From contig NZ_CP050965.1 of NCBI RefSeq assembly GCF_012273215.1, positions 310,001 to 374,000 of the forward strand: a stretch of DNA of 64,000 nucleotides, read 5' to 3'. Position 1 is the stretch's first letter, and every line of letters starts with the position of its first letter. The notes beneath the pieces are model-generated. The model was given only the letters and a program-made list of their open reading frames with translations. It did no database searches and was not told where the DNA came from. The position numbers were made by a program, and so were the translations under genes. Source of the DNA: Gemella haemolysans (GTDB taxonomy: Bacteria > Bacillota > Bacilli > Staphylococcales > Gemellaceae). Positions 18,662 through 28,563 of this stretch are shown in pieces.

Positions 18662-19388
18662 TTAATAAAAACTCCTTTACGTAGTTATAGTAATTACTAT
18701 CGTAATCGTCTTTTGCATTTTTATTAGGTATGACAATATCTTTTATTGTAGAATCATCGATAACTACTACTCGATCACAAAAGTTCTTAAGTAATGATAA
18801 GCTGTGAGAAATCATAACTATTGAAATGTCAGTTGTTGTACGCAATTTATTTAATAGTGCAAATATTTCTTTTTCACTATTAGTGTCTAATGCTGAACTG
18901 ATTTCATCGCAAAGTAGAACTTCTGGTTCTTGTAGCAGTGCCATAGCGATAGCAACTTTTTGTTGTTCTCCACCACTTAGGCTACCACAAAGACTATTTT
19001 TAAGTCTTGTAATATTCATGAATTCGAGAATATCATCTATTTTCTTTTTATCAACAGAAACCTTATTTAATTTGTACACTAAACTCAAATGATAATATAC
19101 GCTTTTGTTATCAATAAGATTAGAGTGTTGGAATATGTAGGCTAGATTTTTTCTTGTATTTCTAAGGGTACTTGGATCCATATTTTTAATAGAAGAGTTT
19201 TTATAAAGAATATCTCCGCTATCATATGAAACAATACCGTTTATCATTTTAAGAATTGTACTTTTACCTGTACCATTTCTACCGATAATTCCAATAACTT
19301 CTTTTTTATTAATATCAAATGATATATTTTCTAGTTTGAAGTTAGCGTCTTTATATTGTTTTGATACGTTTTTTAATTGAACTATCAT
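18654..19388 (-). CDS. ABC transporter ATPase, MetN-like without NIL domain
   Basis: A 244-residue ATPase with Walker A GRNGTGKST, Q-loop FQHSN, signature SLCGSLSGGEQQKVAIAMAL, Walker B VLLCDEIS and the H-loop. MetN proteins usually have about 340 residues with a C-terminal NIL domain that binds methionine and inhibits transport; this one ends after the nucleotide-binding domain, so such feedback is not expected. A strong GGAGG site lies 5 nt before the ATG. First gene of the ATPase-permease-two lipoproteins operon. I see no T-box or SAM riboswitch upstream. Confidence 0.85.
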   Translation of the reverse strand: MIVQLKNVSKQYKDANFKLENISFDINKKEVIGIIGRNGTGKSTILKMINGIVSYDSGDILYKNSSIKNMDPSTLRNTRKNLAYIFQHSNLIDNKSVYYHLSLVYKLNKVSVDKKKIDDILEFMNITRLKNSLCGSLSGGEQQKVAIAMALLQEPEVLLCDEISSALDTNSEKEIFALLNKLRTTTDISIVMISHSLSLLKNFCDRVVVIDDSTIKDIVIPNKNAKDDYDSNYYNYVKEFLLND

Positions 19389-19818
19389 AATATACCTCCA
19401 AGGTAAACTATACCACTTTCGGAAAAGGATTTCAAGAGCTATGTTTAATTTTTTTGAAAAAAATGTTTATATTGTTCAGTGCTTGTTTGATAGTGTTTGT
19501 CCATCTGTTAACAAAAATCTTCAACTCTGTAATAATACAGTTTAATGTTGTAGATGTGATGGTAGAAACTAGGGGATTATTTTTATAATAGATAACCACT
19601 ATCATAGCAATGTTTATAAGAAATACAGAGTTTTATTCTAGTGAAATTGTATTAGAATAATTTAATTATTGTATTTTTGAGTTCATTTTTTTATGTAGTA
19701 GTATTCAATAAAATAATAAAAATTAATAGAAGATATTTTCTAAAATTGTTCTTATATAATTCTTTATTTATTTACTCTAATCGTATATAATTAAAGTTGT
19801 GACTTAAGGAGGTAATCT
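19389..19818. other. Divergent intergenic region between the ABC operon and the LacI gene
   Basis: No gene is recognisable. A TATAAT block at 19786-19791 could be the -10 of the LacI gene, with only a weak -35. A hairpin (TTATTCTA at 19633-19640 with 19653-19660) and a short CTGT/ACAG hairpin may be regulatory. No methionine riboswitch or T-box motif is seen on the minus strand. Confidence 0.5.
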
Positions 19819-20823
19819 ATGAAGAAACTGACAATAGTAGATATAGCAAAAATGGCTGGAGTAGGTACTACTACTGTCTCTAGATATTTTAATGGTGGAA
19901 ATTTAAAAAAAGAAACTCATGAGAGAATTAAAGAAATAGTTGATAAATACAATTATACGCCGAATACTTTTGCCAAGGCGTTAAAAAGTACGGATAGTAA
20001 AATTATTGGTGTGATAGTACCATGTTTACATTCTTTTGTAAGTGGAAATACTTTAAAATATCTAGATAAAGAATTAAAAGAAAATAATTATGAAACACTA
20101 ATAATGAATGCTAATTTTGATGAAAACAAACAATTGGAATATATTAAGAAATTAGCGAGGATGAACGTTGATGGGATAATTTTATTACCAACAACGATGA
20201 GCAAAACGTATGAAGATACAATAAAATCTGTAGATGTTCCTGTTGTAATGCTAGGGCAAGAAGGGGAATATACTTATAGTGTTGAATATAATGATTTCAA
20301 TGCTGCTAGAGATTTAACAAATTATGTTCTAGCTAGTGGACATAAGAAAATTGCTTACTTAGGGGTAAGTGAAGATGATATTGCTGTAGGTTACTATAGA
20401 AAATTAGGGGTAGTAAGAACTTTAGAAAAGTATGGTTTAAGTCCTAAAAATATACTTATCAGTAATTTTGGTATGGAAGAAGCATACGATGTTGTAAAAG
20501 AAAATATAGAACAGTTGAAGGCTGACAGTTGTTTGATTTGTGCTACTGACAATCTAGCTTATGGTGCTATGAAGGCTCTTGAAGAAGAAGGTTTAAGTGT
20601 TGGTGAAAATTATTCAGTTGCTGCGTTTGGGGATTACACTTCATCTGCTTTATTAAAATCCCCATTAACAACTATAAAATTTGATTTAAAAGATGCAGCG
20701 AAGCAAACAGTTAGCATGTTACTTAATGTTATAAAAAAAGAAGAGACAGCTATGAAACTATTAATTGGTTATGATTTGAAAACAAGAAATAGTGTAGTTG
20801 ATTTAAATAAATATGGAGAATAA
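19819..20823 (+). CDS. LacI-family transcriptional regulator
   Basis: A 334-residue regulator with the LacI helix-turn-helix and hinge at the N-terminus (TIVDIAKMAGVGTTTVSRYFNGG) and a periplasmic-binding-protein-like sensor domain. An AAGGAGGT site precedes the ATG. It is co-transcribed with a Cof-type phosphatase 2 nt downstream, which suggests control of a sugar or sugar-phosphate function, but no transporter or catabolic enzyme is adjacent and the ligand cannot be inferred. Confidence 0.9.
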   Translation: MKKLTIVDIAKMAGVGTTTVSRYFNGGNLKKETHERIKEIVDKYNYTPNTFAKALKSTDSKIIGVIVPCLHSFVSGNTLKYLDKELKENNYETLIMNANFDENKQLEYIKKLARMNVDGIILLPTTMSKTYEDTIKSVDVPVVMLGQEGEYTYSVEYNDFNAARDLTNYVLASGHKKIAYLGVSEDDIAVGYYRKLGVVRTLEKYGLSPKNILISNFGMEEAYDVVKENIEQLKADSCLICATDNLAYGAMKALEEEGLSVGENYSVAAFGDYTSSALLKSPLTTIKFDLKDAAKQTVSMLLNVIKKEETAMKLLIGYDLKTRNSVVDLNKYGE

Positions 20824-20825
20824 GA

Positions 20826-21623
20826 ATGACGAATATAAAAGCGATTTTTTTTGATATTGATGGAACGATAAGAAGTTTTAAAACTAAAACTATTCCGGAA
20901 AACACTGCAAATACTTTAAGAAAGTTAAAAGAAAAAGGAATTAAAATTTTTATAGCAACAGGAAGAGCACCATTTCATACGACATTTTTAAATGATTTGT
21001 TAGATTTTAAATTTGATGGATATATTACAATAAATGGACAGTATTGTTATTTAGAATCTGGAGAAGTTTTAAATGATAAGATTTTATCAAAAGAGGATAT
21101 AAAAAATGTCCTTCCTTATTTTAAGGAGAATAATATAGCTTGTGATTTTGCTTTATTAGATGGAGCTTTCATGAATCTGAAAAACTCAAGAGTTAAATGG
21201 TTGGAAGATGAATTGGGAGATCCAGAAAGATTTAAAGAAGATCCACTAGCTTACGATAAGGCTGTTAGTGAAAAAATATATCAACTTAATGTATTTGTCT
21301 CTGAAGAGGAAGAAGCGGGATTCTTAGCTTATATGCCTAATTCAAAAGCAGCACGTTGGACAACTCATTTTACAGATATAATTCCAAAAGATGGTGGAAA
21401 AAATACTGGAATTGATGCGATTATTTCTTATTTTGGTATTAAATTAGAAGAAACTATGGCTTTTGGTGATGGTGGAAATGATATAGATATGTTAAAACAT
21501 GCAGGAATTGGTATCGCAATGGAAAATGCAGGTGATAATGTTAAAGAAATAGCTGATTACATTACAACTAGTGTAGATGATGATGGAATTACTCATGCTC
21601 TAAAGCATTTTAATGTATTATAA
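20826..21623 (+). CDS. Cof-type HAD-superfamily phosphatase
   Basis: A 265-residue HAD hydrolase of the Cof (type IIB) class. The nucleophile motif is FFDIDGTIRS, the Thr motif FIATGRAPFH, a Lys lies in the region PKDGGKNTGID and the metal-binding motif is AFGDGGNDIDML. The family hydrolyses sugar phosphates or flavin nucleotides; the specificity is not readable. It starts 2 nt after the LacI regulator and forms a two-gene unit with it. Confidence 0.9.
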   Translation: MTNIKAIFFDIDGTIRSFKTKTIPENTANTLRKLKEKGIKIFIATGRAPFHTTFLNDLLDFKFDGYITINGQYCYLESGEVLNDKILSKEDIKNVLPYFKENNIACDFALLDGAFMNLKNSRVKWLEDELGDPERFKEDPLAYDKAVSEKIYQLNVFVSEEEEAGFLAYMPNSKAARWTTHFTDIIPKDGGKNTGIDAIISYFGIKLEETMAFGDGGNDIDMLKHAGIGIAMENAGDNVKEIADYITTSVDDDGITHALKHFNVL

Positions 21624-21632
21624 AATAAAATC

Positions 21633-21691
21633 TGGGAGTGATTCGACAAAATCGTAATTTCGAAGAAATTGATTTTGTCGAGTCACTCCCA
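21633..21691. repeat. Long perfect intergenic hairpin without T tract
   Basis: A 21-bp stem (21633-21653 with 21671-21691, one G-T pair) is topped by a further 6-bp stem (21656-21661 with 21665-21670) and a 3-nt loop. No T run follows on either strand, so it is not a classical terminator. Likely a dispersed intergenic hairpin or an RNA 3'-end stabiliser. Confidence 0.7.
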
Positions 21692-21720
21692 TAAAGTTTA
21701 TTGGATATCGATAAATTACT

Positions 21721-21751
21721 GTGTATTTGAATTTTCATATACACTTTTTTT
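21721..21751 (+). terminator. Intrinsic terminator after the Cof gene
   Basis: GTGTAT at 21721-21726 pairs with ATACAC at 21739-21744, followed by seven T residues. A second small hairpin (21758-21763 with 21770-21775) with a long T tract follows and may give backup termination ahead of the convergent gene. Confidence 0.7.
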
Positions 21752-21782
21752 AATTTAGAGCTTTTGAGTAAGCTCATTTTTT

Positions 21783-23306
21783 TTAATCACTAAATTGCTT
21801 TAAAAATAAATCTACACATTCTTTTGGCATAATGACGGTAAGTTTGTCGTTTGCTTCTAAAATTGTACTTCCTTTTGGCACGATTTCACGACCAGAGCGC
21901 TCGATATGAGAAATAAGAGCACCTTTTGTCCAACCGATTTCACGAATTTCTTTTCCTATTAATGAACTATCGTTTGATATAGTAGTTAGAATTTCTACTT
22001 CCATTTCTAGTTCATCGTCTCCTAGTTTATTACTAGTTAAAATGCGGTCAAGTAAATATTCGTAAACAGGTTTCGTTCCAAGGATATTTGCTGTGATATA
22101 TGCGAATAGACAACAAAGAGCGATGGGTAGGAAGTAATTTAGTTTTTGAGTCATTTCGAATAATAAAATTATTGAAGTAATTGGGCTTCGTACAATTGCA
22201 GTTAAGTAACCTGACATAGATAGTATTACAAATAATGCAGTGTATTTAGCGTCAAAAAAGTTACTGAATAATGTTCCAAGTACTGCACCTTGTATTAATA
22301 TTGGTAAGAATATACCACCTGCGACTCCTGATGTAAATGAAACAAGTGAAAATAGAGTTTTTATGAAATATAAGGTTAATAAAAACATAAAGCTAAATTT
22401 ATTTTCTATCAGAAATTCTACTAAACTATGACCACTACCAAGTACTATTGGATAAAAAATAAATAGTCCAAATGAGATTATAAATGCTACTTGAGGTCTA
22501 AATACTATATTAAGTTTGAAATATTCATAAATTTTGAAAAGTATTTTTATAGTAACATTATAAAATGTTCCAAATAAACCTAATAAGATTCCTAATAAAA
22601 CAACCCAAGGATAAATGCTTACTTCAACATAGGGTATTTCAGGGAATTTAAAAATAGCGGTAAGTCCAAAAATATATTGCCCAACTATATTTGCAACTAC
22701 AGCAGCACTGAAACAACAAATAACAATTTTTTTAGTTATTTGTTTGTGTACTTCTTCTATAGAAAATAAAACACCAGCAAGTGGAGCGCCAAAAGCAATG
22801 GATAGACCAGCACTAGCACCACAAGTAATAAGATACTTTTCTTTTACACTATCTTTTTTTAATATTCTAGATACTAGTTTACCACTCATTGCTCCTAGTT
22901 GAATAGAGGGACCTTCACGTCCAAGTGATAAACCACCGAGACTTGCCGTTAATCCACCAGTTATTTTATAAATTAGAACTCGTAATGGATTTGAATTTAA
23001 TCTACCTGTAATTTCTGCAGAAACTTGAGGGATTCCACTTCCACTAGCCATCGGTTCACGTTTTAATAAAAAGCCAGAAAACAAGGCAAGTAAGATTAAA
23101 ATTAGTAAAAGACCTATTTTATATATAAATCCAGTTTTAATAAAATCGGCTGTATAATGAACAAGTTTCTCACTATAACCGATAAGAAGTCTATAACTAG
23201 CACCGACAATACCTGCAGCTAAACCTACTAAAATTCCATCGATTAATAAAGATGATTCGATTTTTAAATTTTTATTCTCAATTTTACTAATTTTTGAAAT
23301 TTTCAT
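21783..23306 (-). CDS. clcA: ClC-family chloride channel/H+ antiporter with C-terminal RCK domain
   Basis: A 507-residue membrane protein with about ten to twelve hydrophobic segments. The anion-selectivity motifs GSGIPQVS and GREGPSIQLGA (with the gating Glu) and GGIFLPIL are present. Residues from about 430 form a TrkA-C/RCK-type ligand-binding domain (SLIGKEIREIGW, ending in PKECVDLFLKQF), as in a subset of bacterial ClC proteins where it is thought to regulate transport. Gene alone on the minus strand between convergent and divergent neighbours. Confidence 0.92.
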   Translation of the reverse strand: MKISKISKIENKNLKIESSLLIDGILVGLAAGIVGASYRLLIGYSEKLVHYTADFIKTGFIYKIGLLLILILLALFSGFLLKREPMASGSGIPQVSAEITGRLNSNPLRVLIYKITGGLTASLGGLSLGREGPSIQLGAMSGKLVSRILKKDSVKEKYLITCGASAGLSIAFGAPLAGVLFSIEEVHKQITKKIVICCFSAAVVANIVGQYIFGLTAIFKFPEIPYVEVSIYPWVVLLGILLGLFGTFYNVTIKILFKIYEYFKLNIVFRPQVAFIISFGLFIFYPIVLGSGHSLVEFLIENKFSFMFLLTLYFIKTLFSLVSFTSGVAGGIFLPILIQGAVLGTLFSNFFDAKYTALFVILSMSGYLTAIVRSPITSIILLFEMTQKLNYFLPIALCCLFAYITANILGTKPVYEYLLDRILTSNKLGDDELEMEVEILTTISNDSSLIGKEIREIGWTKGALISHIERSGREIVPKGSTILEANDKLTVIMPKECVDLFLKQFSD

Positions 23307-23454
23307 CCAGATCTCCTTTCGAAAATTTTGTCTATATCAACATTTTACTCCTAATTACAAAAAAAATCAAAAAAATATTTTATTAATACAATTTAATATT
23401 AAAAATACAAAATGTATGATAAAATATAATTATATGATGAAAGGAGTAAACATA

Positions 23455-24183
23455 ATGAAAATATTCTTAATTATAGTAATTGTATTATTAATTATTGTAT
23501 TTGGATTATATGCATTTTGGCTTAAATTGCTAAAAGGAAAACCAGGAAGAATTGCTGGAGCTGATGTTGAGAAGAAAACATTTGAAGAAGCTTTAGTAGT
23601 TGATGTTCGTTGGCGAAAAGAATATGCAAGAGGTCATGCTATAAATGCTGTGAATCTACCTATTAAACTTTTTAAAAATGGTAGTGATGTACTGGATGAC
23701 TATAAGGATAAAGATATAATTTTATATTGTGTTGTTGATGTTACTTCGCGTGCTACTGAAAAATTGCTTAGAGAACGTGGTTTTACAAAACTTCACATTG
23801 GTGATGGTATAAAACAATATGATTATGGGAAAGCTATCTATAGTAATGCTTTATTATCAGAATTCAAATATCGTATCTCAGCAAGTAAAAATAAACAATT
23901 CTTAAATTTAGGTTCTGAAGTGTTAAGTGATGAAGAAATTAAAGTTTCACCTGATGAAGTAGATAGTGTATTAGATAGATTAGATAAATCTTCAGAGATT
24001 TTTGTTTATAGTGATAAACCTGAGTTAAGTAAAGCGGTATGTAAGAAACTTGGTTTAGATGGATATACAATTATCAATTTAGTTGAACCGTTTATTACTG
24101 CTAGTTATAGAAATGCGTTTTATAACAGAAATGATTATATCGAAAGTCAAGATGAAAAAGAAGCTGCGACTTGTAGCGCTTGA
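23455..24183 (+). CDS. Membrane-anchored rhodanese-domain protein
   Basis: A 242-residue protein with one N-terminal transmembrane helix followed by a rhodanese domain. The frame opens at 23416, but AAGGAG at 23441-23446 supports a start at 23455 (MKIFLIIVIV). The active-site loop reads CVVDVTSRA, keeping the catalytic Cys but without the usual CxxGxRS glycine. A second, less recognisable rhodanese-like half may follow (YSDKPELSKAVCKKLGLDGY). Function is probably sulfur transfer or redox handling at the membrane; the substrate is unknown. Confidence 0.8.
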   Translation: MKIFLIIVIVLLIIVFGLYAFWLKLLKGKPGRIAGADVEKKTFEEALVVDVRWRKEYARGHAINAVNLPIKLFKNGSDVLDDYKDKDIILYCVVDVTSRATEKLLRERGFTKLHIGDGIKQYDYGKAIYSNALLSEFKYRISASKNKQFLNLGSEVLSDEEIKVSPDEVDSVLDRLDKSSEIFVYSDKPELSKAVCKKLGLDGYTIINLVEPFITASYRNAFYNRNDYIESQDEKEAATCSA

Positions 24184-24238
24184 GGATAGAGATTTTAAAA
24201 CGATAGGTTATCGTTTATAATATTTTCTGATCAAATTT

Positions 24239-24301
24239 GAGGGTAACTTGATAAAATAGATTTTTAATAAATCTTATTTTATGAGTTACTCTTTATTTTT
24301 T
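24239..24301 (+). terminator. Intrinsic terminator after the rhodanese gene
   Basis: A long imperfect stem (GGTAACT...ATAAAATA...GATTT on the left, with its complement to 24293) is followed by a T-rich tract. Confidence 0.75.
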
Positions 24302-24396
24302 GTATTATTATATTTATTTAATACGTTTACTATAAAAAATATATAAATTAGGTTATAATAGAGATGATGGAAAATATGAAACAGAGGACAATAATT

Positions 24397-25599
24397 ATGA
24401 GGATTTTACATGTGTTAGCTCAGCTTCCGATAAAAACAGGAAGTGGCGTATATTTTACTAATGTTATAAATGGATTAAAGGAATTTAACGTAGAACAAGC
24501 AGCCATCTATGCTACAACTCCAGAGTATAATTTTAACTTTATAGAAGAAAAATTTGAAGTTGAATTTCAAGGGGAAGATATTAGTTTTCCAATAGTTGGT
24601 ATGAGTGATATTATGCCATATGATAATACACTGTACAAAAATATGACAGATGAAATGATGGCATCTTGGCAAGCTGCATTTCGTAAAAAGTTGATACAAG
24701 CTAGAGAAGAATTTAGACCAGATGTAGTAATTACACATCATTTATGGATTTTGAGTTCTATGGTTTGTGATGTTTTTAAAAATGAAAAAATTATAGGGGT
24801 ATGTCACAATACGGATATAAGACAAGCTGAAAAAAATCCTGTAATGAAAGATAAATATGTAAAAAGTCTTGGGAAGCTAGATAAGATATTAGCATTAAGT
24901 AGTGGAGTTATAGATGGAATAGCTAATATTTATAACTATCCTGTAGAAAAAATTGTTAATATTGGTGCAGGGTATAATGAGAAGATTTTTTATCCTGCGG
25001 AAAAATATGATAAACATGATAATGTAAAAATTTTATATGCAGGAAAATTTGACGAATCAAAAGGTTTTTATGAATTAATTAAAGCTTTTAGATTGCTAGA
25101 GAAAAAAGATGATAATGTAGAATTAGAATTAATAGGGAATTTGAAAGATGAAGATAAGCTTAGAGTTGACTCTCTAGTGGGTGATTCTAAGAGAATAAGA
25201 ATTTATAATGCTGTTGATCAAGTTCATCTGGGTGAAATTATGCGCCATAAAGATATATTTATACTACCTTCTTATTTTGAGGGACTGGGATTAATCGCAG
25301 TAGAAGCATTAGGAAGCGGTCTTAGAGTAGTCGCTACTGAGATAGAGGGGCTTATAGAATTTCTTGGAGAAAAAATAAATAATTCTGAGATAATTGAGTA
25401 TGTAAAAATGCCAACTATTTATGATACAGATAAGGCTGTCGAAGAAGAAAAACCAGCTTTTGTAGAAAGACTAGTAGGGGCTTTAGAAGTTATGATAGAA
25501 AGAACAAGAAAAGAGCGAGAGATTCCAGCTTATTTACTAGAAGAAATTGAGCGACATTCTTGGAAGAAAAAGATAGAAACAATTTATAAATTGTTGTAA
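24397..25599 (+). CDS. Family 4-type glycosyltransferase
   Basis: A 400-residue GT-B glycosyltransferase. An in-frame ATG at 24364 is possible, but AGAGGA at 24383-24388 favours 24397 (MRILHVLAQ). The donor domain contains ILYAGKFDESKGFYELIKAF and the EX7E motif FEGLGLIAVEALGSG, as in retaining GT4 enzymes. It stands alone, not in a polysaccharide cluster, so the acceptor (glycolipid, teichoic acid, protein) is unknown. No signal peptide or membrane helix is evident. Confidence 0.87.
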   Translation: MRILHVLAQLPIKTGSGVYFTNVINGLKEFNVEQAAIYATTPEYNFNFIEEKFEVEFQGEDISFPIVGMSDIMPYDNTLYKNMTDEMMASWQAAFRKKLIQAREEFRPDVVITHHLWILSSMVCDVFKNEKIIGVCHNTDIRQAEKNPVMKDKYVKSLGKLDKILALSSGVIDGIANIYNYPVEKIVNIGAGYNEKIFYPAEKYDKHDNVKILYAGKFDESKGFYELIKAFRLLEKKDDNVELELIGNLKDEDKLRVDSLVGDSKRIRIYNAVDQVHLGEIMRHKDIFILPSYFEGLGLIAVEALGSGLRVVATEIEGLIEFLGEKINNSEIIEYVKMPTIYDTDKAVEEEKPAFVERLVGALEVMIERTRKEREIPAYLLEEIERHSWKKKIETIYKLL

Positions 25600-25673
25600 A
25601 ATCAATATTTAGAAGATATATGTAGAAGTACAAAGAGAAATATATATAAAATAGTGATATATGAAGAATAGTA

Positions 25674-25726
25674 TGGGGGCGACTCAAATATCGCTTTTTA
25701 AAAATGTGATTTTTGTTTCGTACCTC
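25674..25726. repeat. Imperfect intergenic hairpin
   Basis: A GC-rich left arm (GGGGGCGACTCAAATATCGC) pairs imperfectly with the right arm ending in CGTACCTC, around an A/T-rich loop. Its left arm resembles that of the 21633-21691 hairpin. It lies between the glycosyltransferase and polA and may serve as a weak terminator. Confidence 0.45.
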
Positions 25727-25761
25727 TTTATAATTTCTAGAATTAAAATTAGGAGAATTAA

Positions 25762-28401
25762 ATGGATAAGATAATATTAATAGATGGAAATAGTTTAAGT
25801 TATCGTGCTTTTTATGCTATGCCAGCTTTAAAAAACAAAAAAGGGCTATATACTAATAGTGTTTATGGATTTACATTGATGTTAGAAAAAATATTGGCAG
25901 ATACTAAACCAAAATATGCTTTAGTAGCTTTTGATAAAGGAAAACAAACTTTTAGACACCAAAGTTATGAAGCGTATAAAGGTACTAGAGACAAAACTCC
26001 TAGTGAATTAGTAGAGCAATTCGGTTATGTTAGAGAACTTCTGGATTCATATGGAATAAAGTATGAAGAACACTTTGATTATGAAGCGGATGATATTATC
26101 AGTAGTTACGCTAAAATTGCCGAAAAAGAAGGCTTGGAAGTTATAATAGTAACTGGAGATAAGGACTTAACTCAACTTGCTAGTGAGAATATAACTATTT
26201 ATTATACTAAACGTGGTGTTACTGATATAGATTATTATACACCAGAATTTATTGCTGAAAAATACGGATTAACCCCAGAACAGATCGTTGACATGAAAGG
26301 CCTTATGGGAGATAAGAGCGATAATATCCCAGGGATTGCTGGAGTAGGTGAAAAAACTGCCATAAAATTATTAACCGAATATAAAACTGTAGAGAATGTA
26401 TTAGAAAATATTGATAATATTAGTGGGAAAAAACTTAAAGAACGTCTAACAGAAGGTCGAGAAGATGCCCTGTTAAGTAAAAAATTAGCAACTATTTATA
26501 CAGAAGTTCCAGTCGATAATAAGTTAGAAGATTTAACTTATAGTGAAAATATTGAACTTAAAAGAGAGTTGTTTGAAAAATTAGAGTTTGTTTCATTTTT
26601 AAGAAAATTATCACAAGAAACTTCTACTGAAGATGTAGATGTAGCTAATGAAGAAACAGTTACTCCTAAAAAAGAAATTAATATTATTTTAGCGGATAAA
26701 AATACGAAAATAGATTTTACCGATAGTGCTTTACACGTTGAGTGTTACACAGAGGACTATCATAATTCAGATGTAGTAGGAATAGTAGTATATAGAGAAG
26801 GAGATGCTTATATATTTAGTGAAGAACAATTTTTCACTAATGAATTTGTAGTAGAATATCTTCAAAGTGAATTTGTTAAAACAGTATATGACTTCAAAAA
26901 GATTTTATTTATAGCGAAGAGAAACGGTGTTAATATTAATGGAGAAGTTTTCGATGTAAAAATTGTATCTTATCTAATCGATGTGAATGCAAAAACTGAA
27001 ATTGATAAAATCGTTTTTAACTATCTTGGGAAAATAATAAAGAGTGATGAAGAAATATATGGTAAGGGGGCAAAACGAACTTTACCATCACAAGATGTTA
27101 TTAATCCTTATATAGCGGAAGTTGCAGAGAGTATTGCTTTGATGAAGCCATTGATGGAAGAAAAACTTGCTGAAGAGAATATGACGGATTTATATAAAGA
27201 TATAGAGATTAAAGTTGCTAAAGTATTAGCTAATATGGAATTTGAAGGAATACATGTTAGTAAAAAAGCACTTGAAGAAATGAGTGCTGAGTTTGATGAA
27301 AGAATTAAAACTTTAGAATCTAGCATATATACTTTAGCAGGTTCTGAATTTAATATTGCCTCACCTAAACAGTTAGGTGTCGTGTTATTTGAGGATTTAG
27401 GACTACCACCGATTAAGAAAACAAAAACTGGATATTCTACAGCTGTAGAAGTGTTAGAACAACTTCAACATAGTCATGAAATTATTCCATTAATTATGGA
27501 GTACAGAACTATTACAAAATTAAACTCAACTTATGCAAAAGGGTTAGTTAAAGATATCACTCGTGAAGGGAAAATTCATACACGTTATGAGCAGACTCTA
27601 GCTCAAACAGGTCGTTTATCTTCAGTAAATCCTAATCTTCAAAATATTCCAACGAGAATTGAAGAAGGTAAAAAAATTAGAAAAGCATTTGTTCCAGCAT
27701 CAGAAGATAGAGTAATATTATCTATTGACTATTCTCAGATAGAGCTTCGAGTATTAGCTCATATAGCGCAAGATAAAGGAATGATAGATGCATTTAAGCA
27801 TGATGTAGATATTCATACTAAAACAGCTAGTGATGTTAATGGAGTGAGTCTTGATCAAGTAACATCTTCAATGAGACGAGAAGCTAAAGCAGTTAACTTC
27901 GGTATTGTTTATGGAATTTCTGACTTTGGTTTATCTAATAATTTAGGCATTACTAGAAAACGTGCAAAAGAATTTATCGATAAGTATTTAGAAACATTTA
28001 AAGGTGTTGATAAATATATGACTGATATCGTAGAGTTTGCGAAGGAACACGGTTATGTAGAAACTCTATTTAATAGAAGAAGAGCATTACCAGATATTAA
28101 TGCTAAAAACAAGATTGTAGCTAATCTGAATGCGCGTATTGCCATGAATTCACCAATTCAAGGAACTGCTGCGGATATTATAAAAATAGCTATGGTTAAT
28201 GTATTTGAATATTTAGAGAAAACAAAAGTAGATGCAAAATTATTATTACAAGTACATGATGAATTAATCTTCGATGTTAATAAAGATATAGAAGAAGATT
28301 TTACAAAAGAAATGATTAAAATTATGGAAGAAGCGGCTAATTTAGACGTTCAACTTAAAGCTGAAGCAAGTAGTGGAGCGTCATGGTATGATGCGAAATA
28401 G
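25762..28401 (+). CDS. polA: DNA polymerase I
   Basis: An 879-residue repair and Okazaki-processing polymerase. Residues 1-290 form the 5' nuclease (DGNSLSYRAFYAMP, GDKDLTQLA, GLMGDKSDNIPG). The middle domain keeps the 3'-5' exonuclease fold but not its DxE metal residues (HVECYTEDYHN where ALDTET is usual), so proofreading is probably absent, as in Bacillus Pol I. The C-terminal polymerase has motif A DYSQIELRVLAHIAQD, motif B RREAKAVNFGIVYG and motif C QVHDELIFDV. AGGAG precedes the ATG. Ends at a strong terminator. Confidence 0.97.
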   Translation: MDKIILIDGNSLSYRAFYAMPALKNKKGLYTNSVYGFTLMLEKILADTKPKYALVAFDKGKQTFRHQSYEAYKGTRDKTPSELVEQFGYVRELLDSYGIKYEEHFDYEADDIISSYAKIAEKEGLEVIIVTGDKDLTQLASENITIYYTKRGVTDIDYYTPEFIAEKYGLTPEQIVDMKGLMGDKSDNIPGIAGVGEKTAIKLLTEYKTVENVLENIDNISGKKLKERLTEGREDALLSKKLATIYTEVPVDNKLEDLTYSENIELKRELFEKLEFVSFLRKLSQETSTEDVDVANEETVTPKKEINIILADKNTKIDFTDSALHVECYTEDYHNSDVVGIVVYREGDAYIFSEEQFFTNEFVVEYLQSEFVKTVYDFKKILFIAKRNGVNINGEVFDVKIVSYLIDVNAKTEIDKIVFNYLGKIIKSDEEIYGKGAKRTLPSQDVINPYIAEVAESIALMKPLMEEKLAEENMTDLYKDIEIKVAKVLANMEFEGIHVSKKALEEMSAEFDERIKTLESSIYTLAGSEFNIASPKQLGVVLFEDLGLPPIKKTKTGYSTAVEVLEQLQHSHEIIPLIMEYRTITKLNSTYAKGLVKDITREGKIHTRYEQTLAQTGRLSSVNPNLQNIPTRIEEGKKIRKAFVPASEDRVILSIDYSQIELRVLAHIAQDKGMIDAFKHDVDIHTKTASDVNGVSLDQVTSSMRREAKAVNFGIVYGISDFGLSNNLGITRKRAKEFIDKYLETFKGVDKYMTDIVEFAKEHGYVETLFNRRRALPDINAKNKIVANLNARIAMNSPIQGTAADIIKIAMVNVFEYLEKTKVDAKLLLQVHDELIFDVNKDIEEDFTKEMIKIMEEAANLDVQLKAEASSGASWYDAK

Positions 28402-28465
28402 AGTGATAGACTATATTAATATACAGTAATCTTCTCCATATAGTTTTTTTGAAAAAAATTGTTAT

Positions 28466-28513
28466 AAAAAGCTAGTGATAACGATAGACATATTGTTATC
28501 ATTAGCTTTTTTT
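28466..28513 (+). terminator. Intrinsic terminator of polA
   Basis: A stem of about 20 bp with G-U pairs (AAAAAGCTAGTGATAACGATA and its complement) with a 4-nt loop and seven T residues. Confidence 0.9.
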
Positions 28514-28563
28514 ATGAGAAATTTACATTGGAAATTAAAAATATAAATAAGAAAAACGAAGAA

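Noticed and set aside
27000-27300. DNA polymerase I without proofreading residues
   Set aside because: Loss of the 3'-5' exonuclease active site is common in Bacillus-type Pol I and is not unusual.
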